Below are positions 1 to 13,900 of a stretch of DNA of 64,000 nucleotides, one piece after another. The position numbers and the translations under genes were made by a program. The DNA comes from Paramecium sonneborni (Eukaryota > Ciliophora > Oligohymenophorea > Peniculida > Parameciidae), in contig CAJJDN010000030.1 of the NCBI GenBank assembly GCA_905182985.1, forward strand, positions 206,432 through 270,431, read 5' to 3'. Within the stretch, counting starts at the first letter, position 1; each line of letters opens with the position of its first letter. Under the pieces are notes generated by a model. The model saw only the letters and a program-made list of their open reading frames with translations. It did no database searches and was not told the origin of the DNA.

Positions 1-1301
1 ATATCTTCCTTAGCTAAACTTTTCTTTTTTTGATCTACTTCTTATTCATTAACAGCCCCAATAAATGGCATTGGTAATAAAGATCCCACTGTACAAATCA
101 AAATCAAAAGCCATAGATGTGTAAAATTCTAATTTGTTATTCCCAAATAGAAAGTCAAAACTATTCCTATTTATTTCGATATTGTATTTCCCAAATTCAT
201 TGTTCCTGTTAATAAACTGTATACAGTCCCTAATATTTCAATAATTTAATCTACCTTCTAAATTTTATGGACACATCTTTGCTCCCAAAACAAGAACTGG
301 AAGTGTATTGATTTCTTATAGGGTTTGCATTAAAATATTATCCCACATACAAAATTAATAGTCTGGAATATTATATTAAATATTTATTCTTGTAACTAAT
401 AGTAATGATAAGAAAGAAGCAAAGAAATATAACATATTCGATACTGATAAAAATTGTCCAAAAGGATACTTTCTAAACAGATAATATACTGTAACTGCCA
501 TAATTGTACAAAAACTATAAGTGTACCTGAGAGTTATAAAAAATTCATCATTTAACTTTAGTTGATTTATGTAAAAATAAAACATTGAAGTTGCTGGAGA
601 AGGTGTGGCCATAAAAAAAAATATAAAGAGCAATGGCCTATATATAACTGGATCCAAAATGAACTTTTTTAAATTTACCCTTAATTGCTTAATTTTTATC
701 TTATCTACCATTTGTTATTCAGGAATGAAGAGTGATAAAATTGCAATGAATAATGGAAATAAAGATAACACCTAAAAATCTTATAAATCTAGATATTATA
801 CTATTTCTATGAATTGGAAAATTGAATGCTATGTATGTATAGAGATATCCTCCAACTGCTCTCATTCCAAAAAATAATGCTACATTCCTACTTGTATTAA
901 TTTCATGACTTTATTCAACAAGCATAGCTTCAGCAATCACATTGCAAAATACTATGCACAACTGAATTAGAAATATAATAACGAATGCCGTTTTACGATC
1001 TACATCGCATATTGCCATTATTGTTTCTAATAAAAAACAAGTTATCGCAAAAATAAACAAATAAGGTTTTCTTTTATATTTTGCGATGGGAAAAATATCA
1101 GAGCAAAATCCCCAAATAGGTTTGATAATCCTTTAAAATAATATGGTTTCTTTACCATGGAAATGATAAGATGAGTTTGAGGGTTTCAAAATCATGTAAA
1201 GTTAGCTGTATCTTATTGGATTGGTAGAAAATATAAGATAAATCACTAATTTGTATAGCTCCTTAAAGTATTGCTATGAATGATAATATATTAAAAATCA
1301 T
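1..1301 (-). CDS. Folate-biopterin transporter (BT1 family), C-terminus cut by window edge
   Basis: Multi-pass membrane carrier of the BT1/folate-biopterin family, which moves pterins or folates across membranes. Reading starts at the ATG ending at 1301. Family landmarks appear in order: QGAIQISDL, then PWIIKPIWGFCSDIFP (the classic first-loop signature), MRAVGGYLYTY, DPVIYRPLLFIF with a TPSPATSMFYF block, and a late LPVLVLGAKMCP with EGTVYSLLTGTMNLG. Three introns restore the frame: 1131-1155 (25 nt, ends AAG), 780-801 (22 nt, ends AAG) and 230-254 (25 nt, ends TAG). Splicing joins PW to IIKP and EG to TVYS exactly as the family requires. In-frame TAA/TAG are read as Gln. The last helices and the stop lie beyond position 1. 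The family call is firm; the substrate is unknown. Confidence 0.9.
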
Positions 1302-1582
1302 TATATTTAGTTAAAAAGAAAATATTAAATTTCAAAAAACTATAATAAATGACTATCTTTATTCTAAAAAAAAGTATTAGAGATTTTAGAATCATTTACA
1401 TTTTTATACAATTTATGTTTATCTACCCCCCCTACTTATAGATTTTATATTCATAAGAATAAATCCAATTTTATTTAAGTTTCTTTGGATTTAGTATAAA
1501 TTTAGATTGATAGAAGCAATATATTATAATCATTCATCTCAATTAGAATTTAAAAGTCTTTATTTTTAAAAAATATATTAAT

Positions 1583-2836
1583 TCATCTTTTCATCAAGAC
1601 TATATTACATATTGATAATTTCATTACAGTTATGGTAGATTTCTATTTATATAAACAATATTTACTTAAATATCTTTAGAAATCTTCATCTTCTACTTTT
1701 TTATAATAAAATATATAATCTTCCAAATAATATTATAGGATTGAATTTAAATATAGTGATTCTGACTAATTATTAAATTAAGAAAACACTTTGTTAAGGA
1801 TTTCATTAGGGTTAGTCATTAAATTAATAAGAATTTAATAGATTTCTAAAACTTAATATTGTAATAACACTTAATTATTTTGTAATGAAAATTTTAGTTA
1901 TTAAAGAGCAAACCTTTAATGACTTAAAATTTCATTTGAAGCTAATGGATCTAATAAATATTTATTAAATGATTTGATAAAATGTTTATAATCCATTTTA
2001 TTTTTTAGAATGTAATATTTTTATCCTTTTCTAATCAAGTTATCATGAAATCTGAATAAATTTTTTAGCAATTTAATATAACTCTGTGCATCTAAATCTG
2101 TAAAACTATCTAAATCTTTATAAATTAAATTTCTTCTTTCTCTTCTGTTATTAGTAACAAATTCTTCATATTTCTTCAAAACAATTATTGGCACAGCATC
2201 TATAATTTCTAATATTTTTGAAATCTTGAATAATTTTTCTTAATTCTATTCTTAACTTTAATTCAAATCTTTCAGTTAATAACTATTAGAATAAGTATGA
2301 AAGATCTTCGAATTAGTTGTTAGATTAATGGATTCTCTTTCTGTGTCATTGCATGAACGAATGTTATTATGAGATATGTCGCTTAAATTATTTAAAGCTA
2401 GATCATGATTTTGTTTATCATCTATGATCATTTATTCACTTTTTTATTGGAAAAGTAAATCTTAACTATTTTCTATTTATTATTTTTCATTCTCCTCAAA
2501 ATTATCTGTTAAAATATTCTAATTGAAATCTGTATAAATTTGATCTTAACCTCTTTCATTTATTTCTCCTTTATTATTATCTTATGTAAGCATCTCATAA
2601 TTATAATCTGTGCCAAATTCCGTTTAAACAAATTCTTCCTTTTTTATTATTTTATGATCTTAATTCTTATTTTGGCTTATATCTGATTATTCCAATTCTT
2701 CTTTCTTACCATTTTAATTCTCTGAAATTGGTTATTCATCCTTATTTCTTCTTTTTTAAGAAAAAATAGGTAACAATAAAGTTCTAAATTAAATTATTTA
2801 ATTACAGAAAAGGAATTAGAATTGTCCATAATCCAT
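1583..2836 (-). CDS. Hypothetical protein, 417 aa, Q/N/D-rich N-terminal half
   Basis: A single uninterrupted frame of 418 codons from ATG (2834-2836) to TGA (1583-1585) using the ciliate code; no intron is needed. The first 200 residues are polar and rich in Gln, Asn and Asp, probably disordered. The C-terminal half is more ordered, alternating charged and hydrophobic residues (AVPIIVLKKYEEF, SYIKLLKNLFRFHDN, YLLDPLAS), and looks helical. I recognise no domain, signal peptide or membrane segment. It is divergently oriented from the GYF-domain gene, with 833 bp between the starts. The length without TGA, where a stop is expected roughly every 60 codons at this composition, supports a real gene. 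Confidence 0.7.
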
Positions 2837-3669
2837 AATTCATTTATTTATAGTATTCCAGTTCATTTTCAGCTAATTCTCTATCTCTAATTAAAGTTAT
2901 TCCGCATCTATTTAATTCCAGATATATACATAATTAAAAATAGTAAAGAATACTTAATAATCCAAAACATTAATAAATAAAAATTAATTTTTCTTCATTT
3001 ATTTAACTTATTGAAATAAATAAACTTATTTACTTATTATCTGATTAATAAGCTTCCTAAATTTAAAATATATTTACTTTTTAAAAAAGAGAAGGCAATC
3101 AAACAGAAAATAAATTAAAATTATTAAAGTCAAAAAAAAAACTATATTTAAAATATGGTTATCTAAATATTTATTTATTTTATTAAAGACTCTTATCAAT
3201 ATAAAGTATTTTTATTAATCAAGTGTTTTGGAGAGTTGAAAAAATTTTGAAACCCAAAAATTATAAAAAAGAACATCTATTTGTAATCGAGGTTTATCAA
3301 TTTTTAAGAGTAATACTTTAAAATAATATTTCTCAGTAGCACATTATAGATTGAAATTGATATATTTAATTAATTGAATTATTACTAGTTTTTTATGCTG
3401 AATTTAAATAAAATATACTCAATTTAAACATAGATTGATTTATCTTTTTGTAGCTCTAACAAAACATATTTTGTATAGAAGATTATTGACTCTATATTTT
3501 TCATTAAAAATGTATTTTAAAAAGTTATTTATTTATTTAGTATAATAAATATACTTTAAAAGAACAATCAATAAAGATTTCTCAATCAAAATAATAATTT
3601 ATTTTATTGATAATTATAACAAAATAAAAAAAAATAAAATGTATAAATATATTTATATATATATAAAAA
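2837..3669. other. Intergenic region between divergent genes
   Basis: 833 bp of A/T-rich DNA with homopolymer and TATA-like runs just before the ATG at 3670. It must hold the promoters of both flanking genes. I see no coding frame, RNA gene or ordered repeat in it. Confidence 0.6.
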
Positions 3670-4539
3670 ATGAATTACAAGAAAGAAACTTTAGAATTAC
3701 TTGGTTACGAGAACGTTGTTTCTTTAATACCAATAAACTTACTAAACGAGTATCCTGAATACTTTACTATTGAATAATAATCTCCAATAGTCACTGACAT
3801 TTCTCAAAGTAAATAAGAGTAATTTAATTTTAGTGACTGAAAATGGACTGATTTTTATGTCAGCTCTGAGCTAAAGCAACACCCCTTAACTTTCAGCATA
3901 ATTATTAAGGTCTGTATAATCAAAGAGTTCTAGAGGAAAAATTAGAACTTTTTTCCCTTAAAGTATTTAGAATATAAATATCTCTTAAGAATGGCCAGTA
4001 GTAAAAACAAACATGAGTCCATTTTCTTTTTCAAAATATTCTCATTTTTAATCTTTAATCATCCGAAATTGGTACTATCTAGACAATTGTAATAATATTT
4101 AAGGTATTAATTATAAAAATTTTAAGGACCATTTTCTTGTGTAGAAATGGATAATTGGTATAGAAAAAATCTTCTCAATGTTGATTTGTTGATAAGTTAT
4201 AAATCAAGAGACTTAACTTCGTTTGTCAAAGTAAAAGAAATTCTTAAAGATTCTGAAAATCCTAAATGCAATAAAATTCTAAAATAGATGCATAAAAGAG
4301 CATCAAGTGCTATAAGAAATTGTAAATACTTAAATAACATTTAGAATAAAAAATTTCAATTGATTCTCCAATTAGCAAAGCATCAACTGAACTATCCTTA
4401 AGCAACAATAATAGTTGTTAAAAATAGAGATAACCAATTTGGGGAGTTGATACAGAATATTTATTAAGTTTTTGATCAAATAAATAATATATTAAATATA
4501 TTAAAATGTTATTAAAAATAAGAACATCTTTTAAAATGA
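3670..4539 (+). CDS. GYF-domain protein, 273 aa
   Basis: Adaptor-type protein with one GYF domain, a fold that binds proline-rich peptides in mRNA translation/decay or splicing complexes. The core reads NWYYLDNCNNIQGPFSCVEM, which fits the family pattern of Trp/Tyr, Asp, then a QGPF turn, a Met and a Trp (DNWY). It lies at about residues 100-140. The frame needs two introns: 3809-3833 (25 nt, TAG end) and 4104-4126 (23 nt, AAG end). The second falls inside the domain, directly before GPF, and its removal is what makes the signature contiguous. Total coding length is 274 codons ending at TGA 4537-4539. The C-terminal 130 residues are helical and lack a recognised domain. The specific partner is unknown. 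Confidence 0.85.
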
Positions 4540-4814
4540 AGTCCTGAATATATAGAATTATCAAATTATTATTTGAGAAGAATATTAAGCCCTTTATTAT
4601 TTTTAAAAGATTAAAAATATTGATATATTAAGATAATCACAAATTCCTAGAAATTAAAATTTCAAAGATACATGGCTAGTTCATTAATTCAAGAAATAAG
4701 GCAAAGGTTGTAAAAATATTTTATTATTAATTCATTATAAAATCACAACTTAAAAGGAGTTTTATTGACTAATTATTAATTAATTTTATAATAGAAAAAT
4801 TTTCAAATTGTTGA

Positions 4815-5789
4815 ATGAAAAATTATTATTTAAATTCTAGTGAAAGAGGGATTAAAAAAGTTAATAATTTGTTATTATATGATCAACCAGAAACTGTCTA
4901 TGGATAGTTATTATTGAATTAAACAAATTTACCATCAAAAAACAAGAAATAATTTAAAGAAATTTAACCGCTCAAACTATTGGATGCCCCTAATGTTACA
5001 TAAAACTCTGAATATCAGTTATTAGATTGGTCATCTTAAGAAATCATATTCTTAGGATTGAAAGAGAACTTGTTTGCTCGTAATTTTAAAACAGGAATTA
5101 CATAATTAATAACTTAATTAGAAGATGGAATATTAACGAGTTTATGCTCTCAAGGAGAACTAATAGTTTATAGTACTTCGAATGGAGATCTTATTGTTAT
5201 TGATTCTGATTAGAAATAAGTATTGTAAACTTATTAACTGAATGACATTACAAGAATGATTTGTTTTAATGATTGTATTTTGTGTTGTGCTACAGTTAAT
5301 AATGGTATTCTATACATTGATCTCCGATAAAATAAATATATTTATCGAATCGGGACATTGGTGGATATCTATTCTGTCAGTTTAAATGATAATTTATTAG
5401 CTGCAGGAACTCTAAACAAAGTATGTATCTATGATATACGTAAACCATAAATACTAATTGCATAATACAATTAAGATGGTAGAGCTCTGGCTTGGGATAA
5501 AAGAAAATAGAACTATTTATGTGCTGGTGGCCTAGATTAAAAAATAACAATATGGAATACTGAAACAGAATACAATCCATATCGATTAAATGCTGATTTT
5601 GCAATTACTTAAATTGTAAGTACAAATACTTAGTTGCTTTATTGTGCTGGAAATAAATGCTACAACGGTAATATTGTTATGAATAGACATTAAGAAAAAA
5701 TTCTAAGGATTGCAACTTCAACCGATCAAACCTAATTATGTTCATTAGGAGCTGATGAATTATTAATTTTCTGGTCCTTAATTAATTGA
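4815..5789 (+). CDS. Cdc20/Fizzy-type WD40 protein, 324 aa
   Basis: A single open frame from ATG 4815 to TGA 5787-5789. The propeller opens with PLKLLDAPNV...LLDWSSQEIIFLGL, the characteristic first blade of Cdc20/Cdh1 activators of the anaphase-promoting complex. Further blade motifs are VCIYDIRK, ALAWDKRKQNYLCAGG followed by ITIWNT, and a terminal CSLGADELLIFWSL. In known members this propeller binds degron motifs of cell-cycle substrates. The N-terminal extension is only about 60 residues. I see neither a C-box (DRFIP-like) nor a C-terminal Ile-Arg tail; the protein ends SLIN. It may thus be a divergent meiotic or decayed activator, or a WD40 protein no longer tied to the complex. No introns. 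It starts 275 bp after the GYF gene on the same strand. Confidence 0.75.
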
Positions 5790-7079
5790 ATTTAATAGAA
5801 CAATTAAAATTTATAACTTAATAATATTTAGCATCATAATTTCTTTTTTATTGAAAATAATAATATTATTATTGCATTTTAAATATTCTAAGTTGTTTTT
5901 ATTATTTTTTTGATAATCAATTTATTTTTTGATTTGATATAAATGAATTAAAAACTTTAATTTTATTAAAAAGATTTTCAATTTTATTTAAAATATTTAT
6001 TATGATTGATTTATCTTCATTTAGTGAACGTTATATAAACCTTCGCATAAAATTGTGAATAAAAACGATAGATTATCTTAATATTTAAATTTAAAGAGCC
6101 TAACCTTCTCTACTAGAAAAGTATAATCTGGATTGATTATTTAGATTAAAAACAAAGAAATCTCATAGAAGAAGATTGAACAGGAAAATTAAAATTGATA
6201 AAGTTTCTCGAAACAAAGAAATAAATTATAAAAAAAAATGATAGATTGAATATTTAAATTAATTTAATGATATTAAAAGATTAATGATAGATAAAACTAA
6301 GAAGAAATTCGACTCAAAAAATATAATCCTTTATTTTTTAATTTTCAATACTTTTACCTTTATTTTTAATTAATCATTCAAAATATAATTTTATTTTGAA
6401 AATATGCATATTTTATGAGAAATATTATTGATGAATTCCTATTATAATCATTTTATTAAATTTTGAACTAAAGATCTCTACTAGTTAAATTTTTAAGGGC
6501 TCAAAATTCCTAAAAAATATTTTTCATGAAATAAGTTGTTATCAAATAATATCTATGAAGTAGAAAATGAATTTCCTAATTTCAGAAGTTGATTATAGAG
6601 TATTAAAAGAAATCACAATTCTAAAAATATCAGTAATTAATTAAAAACTATTTAAAATCCCTTATCAATTCTCCATAACGTTAGTAAATCACAAGGTGAT
6701 TTTTTGGTTACTTTGAAATTTTATAATAAATATTAATCAAGCCAAGTAATTGGACCATCTTAAATTTATTATATTTGCTTCATAAATTTAAGATCAAGAT
6801 AAAAGAGATTCAAATGTATTTTATTCTCAATACATTAGCGAAATATATCAGCATATATTAAATAAATACTTAACTAATTACATCATTTTGAGTTGATTCA
6901 TTTCATGATGTTATTTATAGAAATATTACACAAGAATTTAGTATATTTAATCACATGTTGTAGAATTAGTTTAAAGTTAATAAAATAATTCTTATTTGAT
7001 TTTTGTATAATAGAAACTATTTTATAAAATTTAATTGAGTAAAAATTTACATTAATAATTTAAGAATTATAATTCAAAG
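5790..7079. other. Gene-poor stretch with coding-like debris
   Basis: About 1.3 kb without a gene I can close. The plus strand contains coding-like fragments in shifting frames: near 6060-6180 (for example NDRLSQYLNLKSLTFSTRK) and an open run from about 6605 to 7140 containing SPLSILHNVSK-like and LVTLKFYNKYQSSQ text. They are separated by TGA codons that no 20-30 nt GTA...AG intron removes. The best reading is an old, decayed gene, but with TGA as the only stop such runs can also arise by chance. Confidence 0.3.
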
Positions 7080-7758
7080 ATGAGAAGACTTCTCGAAAGG
7101 GTTACAGGAAAAGAGAATAATAACAATGTTAATTAAGAGTAGAATGAAAAACATCAAGATGATAAAATATCCTTGACTGATATAATAGAATAGGAAGCTA
7201 ATTATGAAATTGATGAAGATGATAAACTTTACTATAAAGATGTTTTAAAGTTTGAAGCTTAAAAAGCAAAACTTTGGACTAAGCCTGATTTTTAATCTCA
7301 TTTGTTAGTTTATACAAAGTTAAAATATAATAAAGAATTAACTACAGAAAAATTGTCTTCTTATAGGGTTTATAAGTATTTATAATTTCAAATTTTAAAG
7401 GAAGCTTTATAATGATAATATTAAAAACAGTAAGGATTTATCTATTTATGAAAAAGTCCTTTTCCATCCAGATTTAACATAAATTGATTATGAATATATA
7501 TAAGAGGAAAATAGAAAAGTAGTAAGAAACGTAATTTTTATAACTTTAAAATAGGCTGGAATAATTGAAATATCAGCAATCGGAGGATTAGGATTTTGTT
7601 ATTTCAAAACAAATCTGAAAAATAAAAAAGGATTTTATGGAGTCTTCATGCTAGCTCCAGCATTTGTGCTTTATGGAGCATACACATTTGAGAAATATCG
7701 ATTTTAAAGAAAACTTTATAATGTTGAATTAGATAAAAAATACAATATCCCATTATGA
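7080..7758 (+). CDS. Small two-helix membrane protein, 217 aa, unknown
   Basis: ATG at 7080, one 25-nt intron (7376-7400, GTA...AAG), TGA at 7756-7758; 218 codons after splicing. The first 140 residues are acidic and polar (DEDDKLYYKDVLKFE). Two adjacent hydrophobic stretches follow near residues 150-195: ISAIGGLGFCYF and GVFMLAPAFVLYGAYTF, separated by a short basic loop (KTNLKNKKG). This suggests a hairpin in the membrane with both ends on the same side. A basic tail ends NIPL. No known family is recognised; the layout is reminiscent of small mitochondrial or ER membrane proteins, but that is only an impression. It is convergent with the giant coiled-coil gene, 207 bp away. Confidence 0.75.
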
Positions 7759-7965
7759 GTGATTATAAAAAATAAATTAAAATCAGCAAAAATTGAATAA
7801 TTTAAGGCTTAATTTTAGTATATATTTGGATTAATCCATTTTCTTCATATTTTAAAGTAAATATAAATTTAAAACTAAAAAATTAATAAATCATCTAAGA
7901 ATAGATAAATTTTCTGAAAATATATATAAATTTTATAAGTAAATAATATTCTTGTTATTAATTTT

Positions 7966-10900
7966 TCATTCAATCTAAATATCATCCTATTGTAGTTTCT
8001 CAATAACTTAAGCCTCTAACTACAAAATATTGTTTAATGCATTTTGATATTTGTGTTTAATTTCCTCTAATTCTTATAACTTTAATACTATATCTCTGTT
8101 TTCTTATTGAGGTGATATAAATTAAGATTGTTAGAATGGTATTCTTTACATAGGAGAGCTGTGTTCTTGGAATTATGAGGGTTATTAAATGTTGGAAGAT
8201 TTTAAATAATCTTTAGGATATCTATCCCATGAAGATCTATTCTAACTCTATCTCATCTATCTATGAGGAGATTTATAAGATTCTCTCTCACGAGCTCTTT
8301 CTCGTTTCATTTCATCAATAGCCTCTAAGACTTCTGCTCTTTGTCTTTTTCTATTATCTGATTACATTTAATATCGAGATATATTATCTTTTAATTGATC
8401 AATTTATTAATTAAGTTACATTATATGCATTTCAAGATTGGTTCTTTCATTTTATAAGAAAGCTATTTAATCTTCTAATTCTAAAATAACCTTTCTTTAG
8501 TATTCAATAGTGTCATATAACTCTTAAGGATCATCTTATTAAATTCTATTTTTTAATTCATTTATAGCGTTTTCATATGCTCTCCTTTCAGCATAAAATT
8601 CTATATCTTTAGTTGAAATTTAAGATCTTTAGAGTATCTCTAAATGTTATCTTAATTCATAAAGTTCATTTTGTCTTTATTTTTCATACCTTAAAATTAG
8701 TTCCTTCCAATTTTCTCCTTCTGGATATTTTTAGACATTACTTTATAACAGCTAATCTATTCTCCTTAAAAATTCTTATATTAATTATTATTTTTCGTAC
8801 TCATGTTATTCTTTTAGCTTTTAAATTAAATTGGATTCATTAAATGGTTAATTTTGTTAAAGTTATAATTCAATTTTCTATCTCTCTTGGTTTCTAATTT
8901 TAGTTAGCTCTTCTTTTAATTCATCTTTAAGAATTGATTAAAAAGATTGCATATGTTATTCTATTTATTCTTCTTTTTCTTAAATAACAAGCATAAGCTG
9001 TTATCTACTTTATTCTGCTTAATCAAACTTTTATCTCCAATAACTTGCTGTATTTTAAGCATCTCCTCTTTATCCCACCTCTCTGTTAATATTTTACTAA
9101 ACAACATCATTATATTTTTATTCCCAATAAGTAGCGGTTTGAAGAGCTTTTTACAAATCTCTGTCGAGTTAATTAATTTAATATTATTAAGATTAAATTG
9201 TATCTTGTTAACTTGGATCTGGTTTTTACTATTATTGTTCAAGCTCGAAAACTCTCTTTTTGTAAAATGTTACTTCTCCCTAAAATGTTTAATTTTCACT
9301 TCTTAATTTATCAATTATTTCTGAGCTCAAATCTTATTATTTTAATATTGGCTGCCAATCTTTATCTGTTTATAAGTTTTCAGCAGCTTCTTCTTATTAC
9401 TAAATAATTTCTTATACTTTTTATGGGTCTTTGTGTAATATTTAAAGTGTTTCTTAGTATTTATCTTTCCAAAACTAGACTTATTTATCTTATTAATCTT
9501 AAGATTAGAGATATTATCTTGATAGTTATTGTAATTAATTGTCTTAATCTTAAATTTTCTTTTTCAAATTAATATTTTCATCATTTAAAATCTTATTTTC
9601 AACCTTAAGTTAATTAATTTAATTTTCATTCTCTAATTTTGTTTAATCTGTTGTTTATTGCAACATCAATAATGCCTCTTCTTACTAATGTATATATTGC
9701 GCTTGTTCAATCATTTTTCTTTATACACTTGTTGGTGATAACTATTAACTGTATTCATTTAAAACTTATTAGTATTTTTATTTCCAAAAATCTACTTACT
9801 ACCCAATCAAATCAATTTATTTTTATAAATCTGAAACTCTCAACTTTGCGTTTTCTGTCACAGAAGGATCAGAGAGATCTTTAATCTTTTCATTCAAAGC
9901 TAAATTTTAGGATTATTATTTCAATAATTCTTTTTGATTAACATCTAGATCTATAATTAATTTTGAATTATTCAAACTTAACTAATTGTTTTCTTCTATC
10001 AGCTAAGCAATTTTTTGTCTTTAATCATCTCCGCTTAATGCTGATTTCATTTATTCAATAACACTATTATATATAAAAAATTAATACATTTAATTTCTTT
10101 ATTTTAGTTCATCTATTTCCTTATTTAATTTCTGAATTTATCCTTAACTTTCGTTTGCTTATTAATGTAATTCTTGATTTTCCAGATCTACAGAAGCTAT
10201 GCTCAACTTTCCTTATACTTGAATTAATTACTATTAAAGAGAAGCTCGTTCATTTTTTAAATTATTTATTTATTCTTACAATTTATCATTTGAAGATTAG
10301 GGTTATTGAATCTCTTAATCTAATTATTATTCTTTTTAATTCAGTATTTACTTTTATTAATCTTAAGGAGTCTATTTATACATCAAATCTGTATATTATT
10401 TCTACCAAAATTCTGCTTTAGTTTATTCTTGTTTTTATTCATCATTAAATTATTGTCTTTCAATCAAAATTTCCTATAGATTGTCTAATTCTTTTTATTT
10501 TTATGAAAGTTATGCTTTAAGAATAATGTTCTAATCATTTAGTGATTGTTAAGTGTCTTAATCATCTTAATCTTGTTTCTATTATTATTTTTACTCTCTC
10601 TATTAAAGTTAAGTTTTTAAAAACTCTATTTGTTATTATTAAATTTAATTTAATTTATCTTACATTTCAACTTATTTTTAATAATTAAGTAGATCTTCTT
10701 AAAGTTTATCAACAGCTTAAGAAGGCTCTTATTAAATTAGTTGAGAAATTCTATCATTTTGAATTGTTTCCAACTAAGCCTTTAATTCATTTATTTAATT
10801 AATTGCTTATAAAAGTCTTGCCTAGGCTGATGAAGGAGATAATGATGAATATTATTCTTATAATAAATGATTATAATTTTCCTTTTCCCTTTAGGCGTTG

Positions 10901-13900
10901 AGTTGTGCTTCATTTAATTGCTACTCTAAGCTTTAAATTTATTAGATTGATGCTTATTAATGATCCCCTAATAGTTAATGATATTTATCATTCCATAATT
11001 ATGCATCTGTAATAGCATCTTTCAATTTTTATTTAGTCTCTGCAACTTATCCAACTAATTAAGGAATTTCTGTTTCTATTTAATGTTGTTAAATATGATT
11101 TAATTCTTCTAAATCATGGATTTATTTAGTTTGTTACAATAATTTCTCTTATAATCCATTAGGAGTTAAGTTTTATGATTATAATTCTAAAAGCTCTTAA
11201 TATTAAGTTTTAGCTTTTTCTAATTACTTTTTAAGTAATTCATTTTCATTAGATAATAATTATTATTGCTACATTAATTCATCTTATTTAATATCATCGT
11301 GGATATCAATTAACTATTTAGTTTTTTAAGTTAATTGACTTTATAAAGCTAATTATTCTTATTAAACTTAATCTAATTTATTTTGTATTATTCTCAAATC
11401 AGATTATAATTATTATTTTTCAGACATCAAACTAACAACTTATTATTCATTTATTCCATTACCAATCATGTCTTAAAACTTTTATAGATCATCTTTTCTC
11501 TATTATTATAATTCTTCTATTTATTGATTAAGCGCTTAATTGGTTTATTATAATTAACTAATCTATAAAGCTTTTTATGGATCAGTTTAAAATTGAATAG
11601 ATTATGATGATGCCATTGGTTTTGGAATTTACTCAGATAACAAATCTTACAATTATTTTTACAATTATAATAATTAATCTTAAAGATCTAATTTATTTGC
11701 CTTTAATTCATCATTTTCTTTTTATAATTCATTTTATTCGTCTAATTAAGTCTACAATAATTCATTTTATTTCTTAAGATCTTAAATTACTTCTGTTTAA
11801 TTTCCTTCATCTTTTTAAATATTCAAAGGAACTACTTATTTTTAACTTGGAAATTATATTGGAATATCTTCCCCATGTTTATTTGCTAATTTTTAATATT
11901 CAATCTTCCAAAACACTCCATTTTCTTATTCTAATTCATTTTTTAAATCTATAATTAATTATCTTTATTTTAAGTCTTAGTTTTTCAGTTCTTCTATTTA
12001 GGTCTTTTATGAATCGTTTTATTATTACGAAATCTAATCTTTTTCAGTTAATAAATCTCTTTCTCTTAAAATACTATCCCTTTCATCTAATAATTACTAT
12101 TATTAATTTTATAATTAAATAATTGCTAATTATGATGCCTCTTCTTACTAAAAATACTCTTATTACTTTTTTAGTAATTATTACAAGGCTAATTGTGCTT
12201 ATTCTTAAGTCAATTATTTGATAGCTTCTTCATCTATTTATGTTTATGCAACAACAGGTCTCTCATTAAAAAGCATTTAATATTTATTTTTCCATAAATT
12301 AACTTCTTCCTCAGCATAATTTAATTTTAACTAGACTTCCTACAGTTTTCCAATTGTTTATGGTAAATTTTATTCTATTTAATTCTATAAATGTTATATT
12401 TCTTCTTCTTGTTAATGTATTAACTTAGTTTTTTATAAAATCTCTTCTTTTTAACCATTTGGTGTTAATGCTGATGACTAAATTTCAAGTAATTCTTAAT
12501 ATTACTCTTTTTATTTTTCAAGTTGTTATAAAAGTATATTTACTTAAGTTTAAAGGTCTTGTAATTTATTATCAGTATTTTTTGAATTTTATTCATCATA
12601 CAAATCCATTAATTATTGATTTTTTTCAAGAATTTAACTTTATAAGATTATTTATGATTATTGTAATTAATCAATTTNTAAATTAGTTGAGAAATTCTAT
12701 CATTTTGAATTGTTTCCAACTAAGCCTTTAATTCATTTATTTAATTAATTGCTTATAAAAGTCTTGCCTAGGCTGATGAAGGAGATAATGATGAATATTA
12801 TTCTTATAATAAATGATTATAATTTTCCTTTTCCCTTTAGGCGTTGAGTTGTGCTTCATTTAATTGCTACTCTAAGCTTTAAATTTATTAGATTGATGCT
12901 TATTAATGATCCCCTAATAGTTAATGATATTTATCATTCCATAATTATGCATCTGTAATAGCATCTTTCAATTTTTATTTAGTCTCTGCAACTTATCCAA
13001 CTAATTAAGGAATTTCTGTTTCTATTTAATGTTGTTAAATATGATTTAATTCTTCTAAATCATGGATTTATTTAGTTTGTTACAATAATTTCTCTTATAA
13101 TCCATTAGGAGTTAAGTTTTATGATTATAATTCTAAAAGCTCTTAATATTAAGTTTTAGCTTTTTCTAATTACTTTTTAAGTAATTCATTTTCATTAGAT
13201 AATAATTATTATTGCTACATTAATTCATCTTATTTAATATCATCGTGGATATCAATTAACTATTTAGTTTTTTAAGTTAATTGACTTTATAAAGCTAATT
13301 ATTCTTATTAAACTTAATCTAATTTATTTTGTATTATTCTCAAATCAGATTATAATTATTATTTTTCAGACATCAAACTAACAACTTATTATTCATTTAT
13401 TCCATTACCAATCATGTCTTAAAACTTTTATAGATCATCTTTTCTCTATTATTATAATTCTTCTATTTATTGATTAAGCGCTTAATTGGTTTATTATAAT
13501 TAACTAATCTATAAAGCTTTTTATGGATCAGTTTAAAATTGAATAGATTATGATGATGCCATTGGTTTTGGAATTTACTCAGATAACAAATCTTACAATT
13601 ATTTTTACAATTATAATAATTAATCTTAAAGATCTAATTTATTTGCCTTTAATTCATCATTTTCTTTTTATAATTCATTTTATTCGTCTAATTAAGTCTA
13701 CAATAATTCATTTTATTTCTTAAGATCTTAAATTACTTCTGTTTAATTTCCTTCATCTTTTTAAATATTCAAAGGAACTACTTATTTTTAACTTGGAAAT
13801 TATATTGGAATATCTTCCCCATGTTTATTTGCTAATTTTTAATATTCAATCTTCCAAAACACTCCATTTTCTTATTCTAATTCATTTTTTAAATCTATAA

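Noticed and set aside
829..856. A 28-nt GTTGG...TAG intron in the BT1 transporter
   Set aside because: It would remove the conserved RAVGGY motif and starts GTT; the 22-nt GTA intron at 780-801 gives the same frame and keeps the motif.
8613..10421. Several plus-strand hydrophobic ORFs that look like membrane proteins
   Set aside because: Antisense of Glu/Lys/Gln-rich coiled coil gives Phe/Leu/Ile-rich shadow ORFs. The minus strand carries the real frame of gene A.
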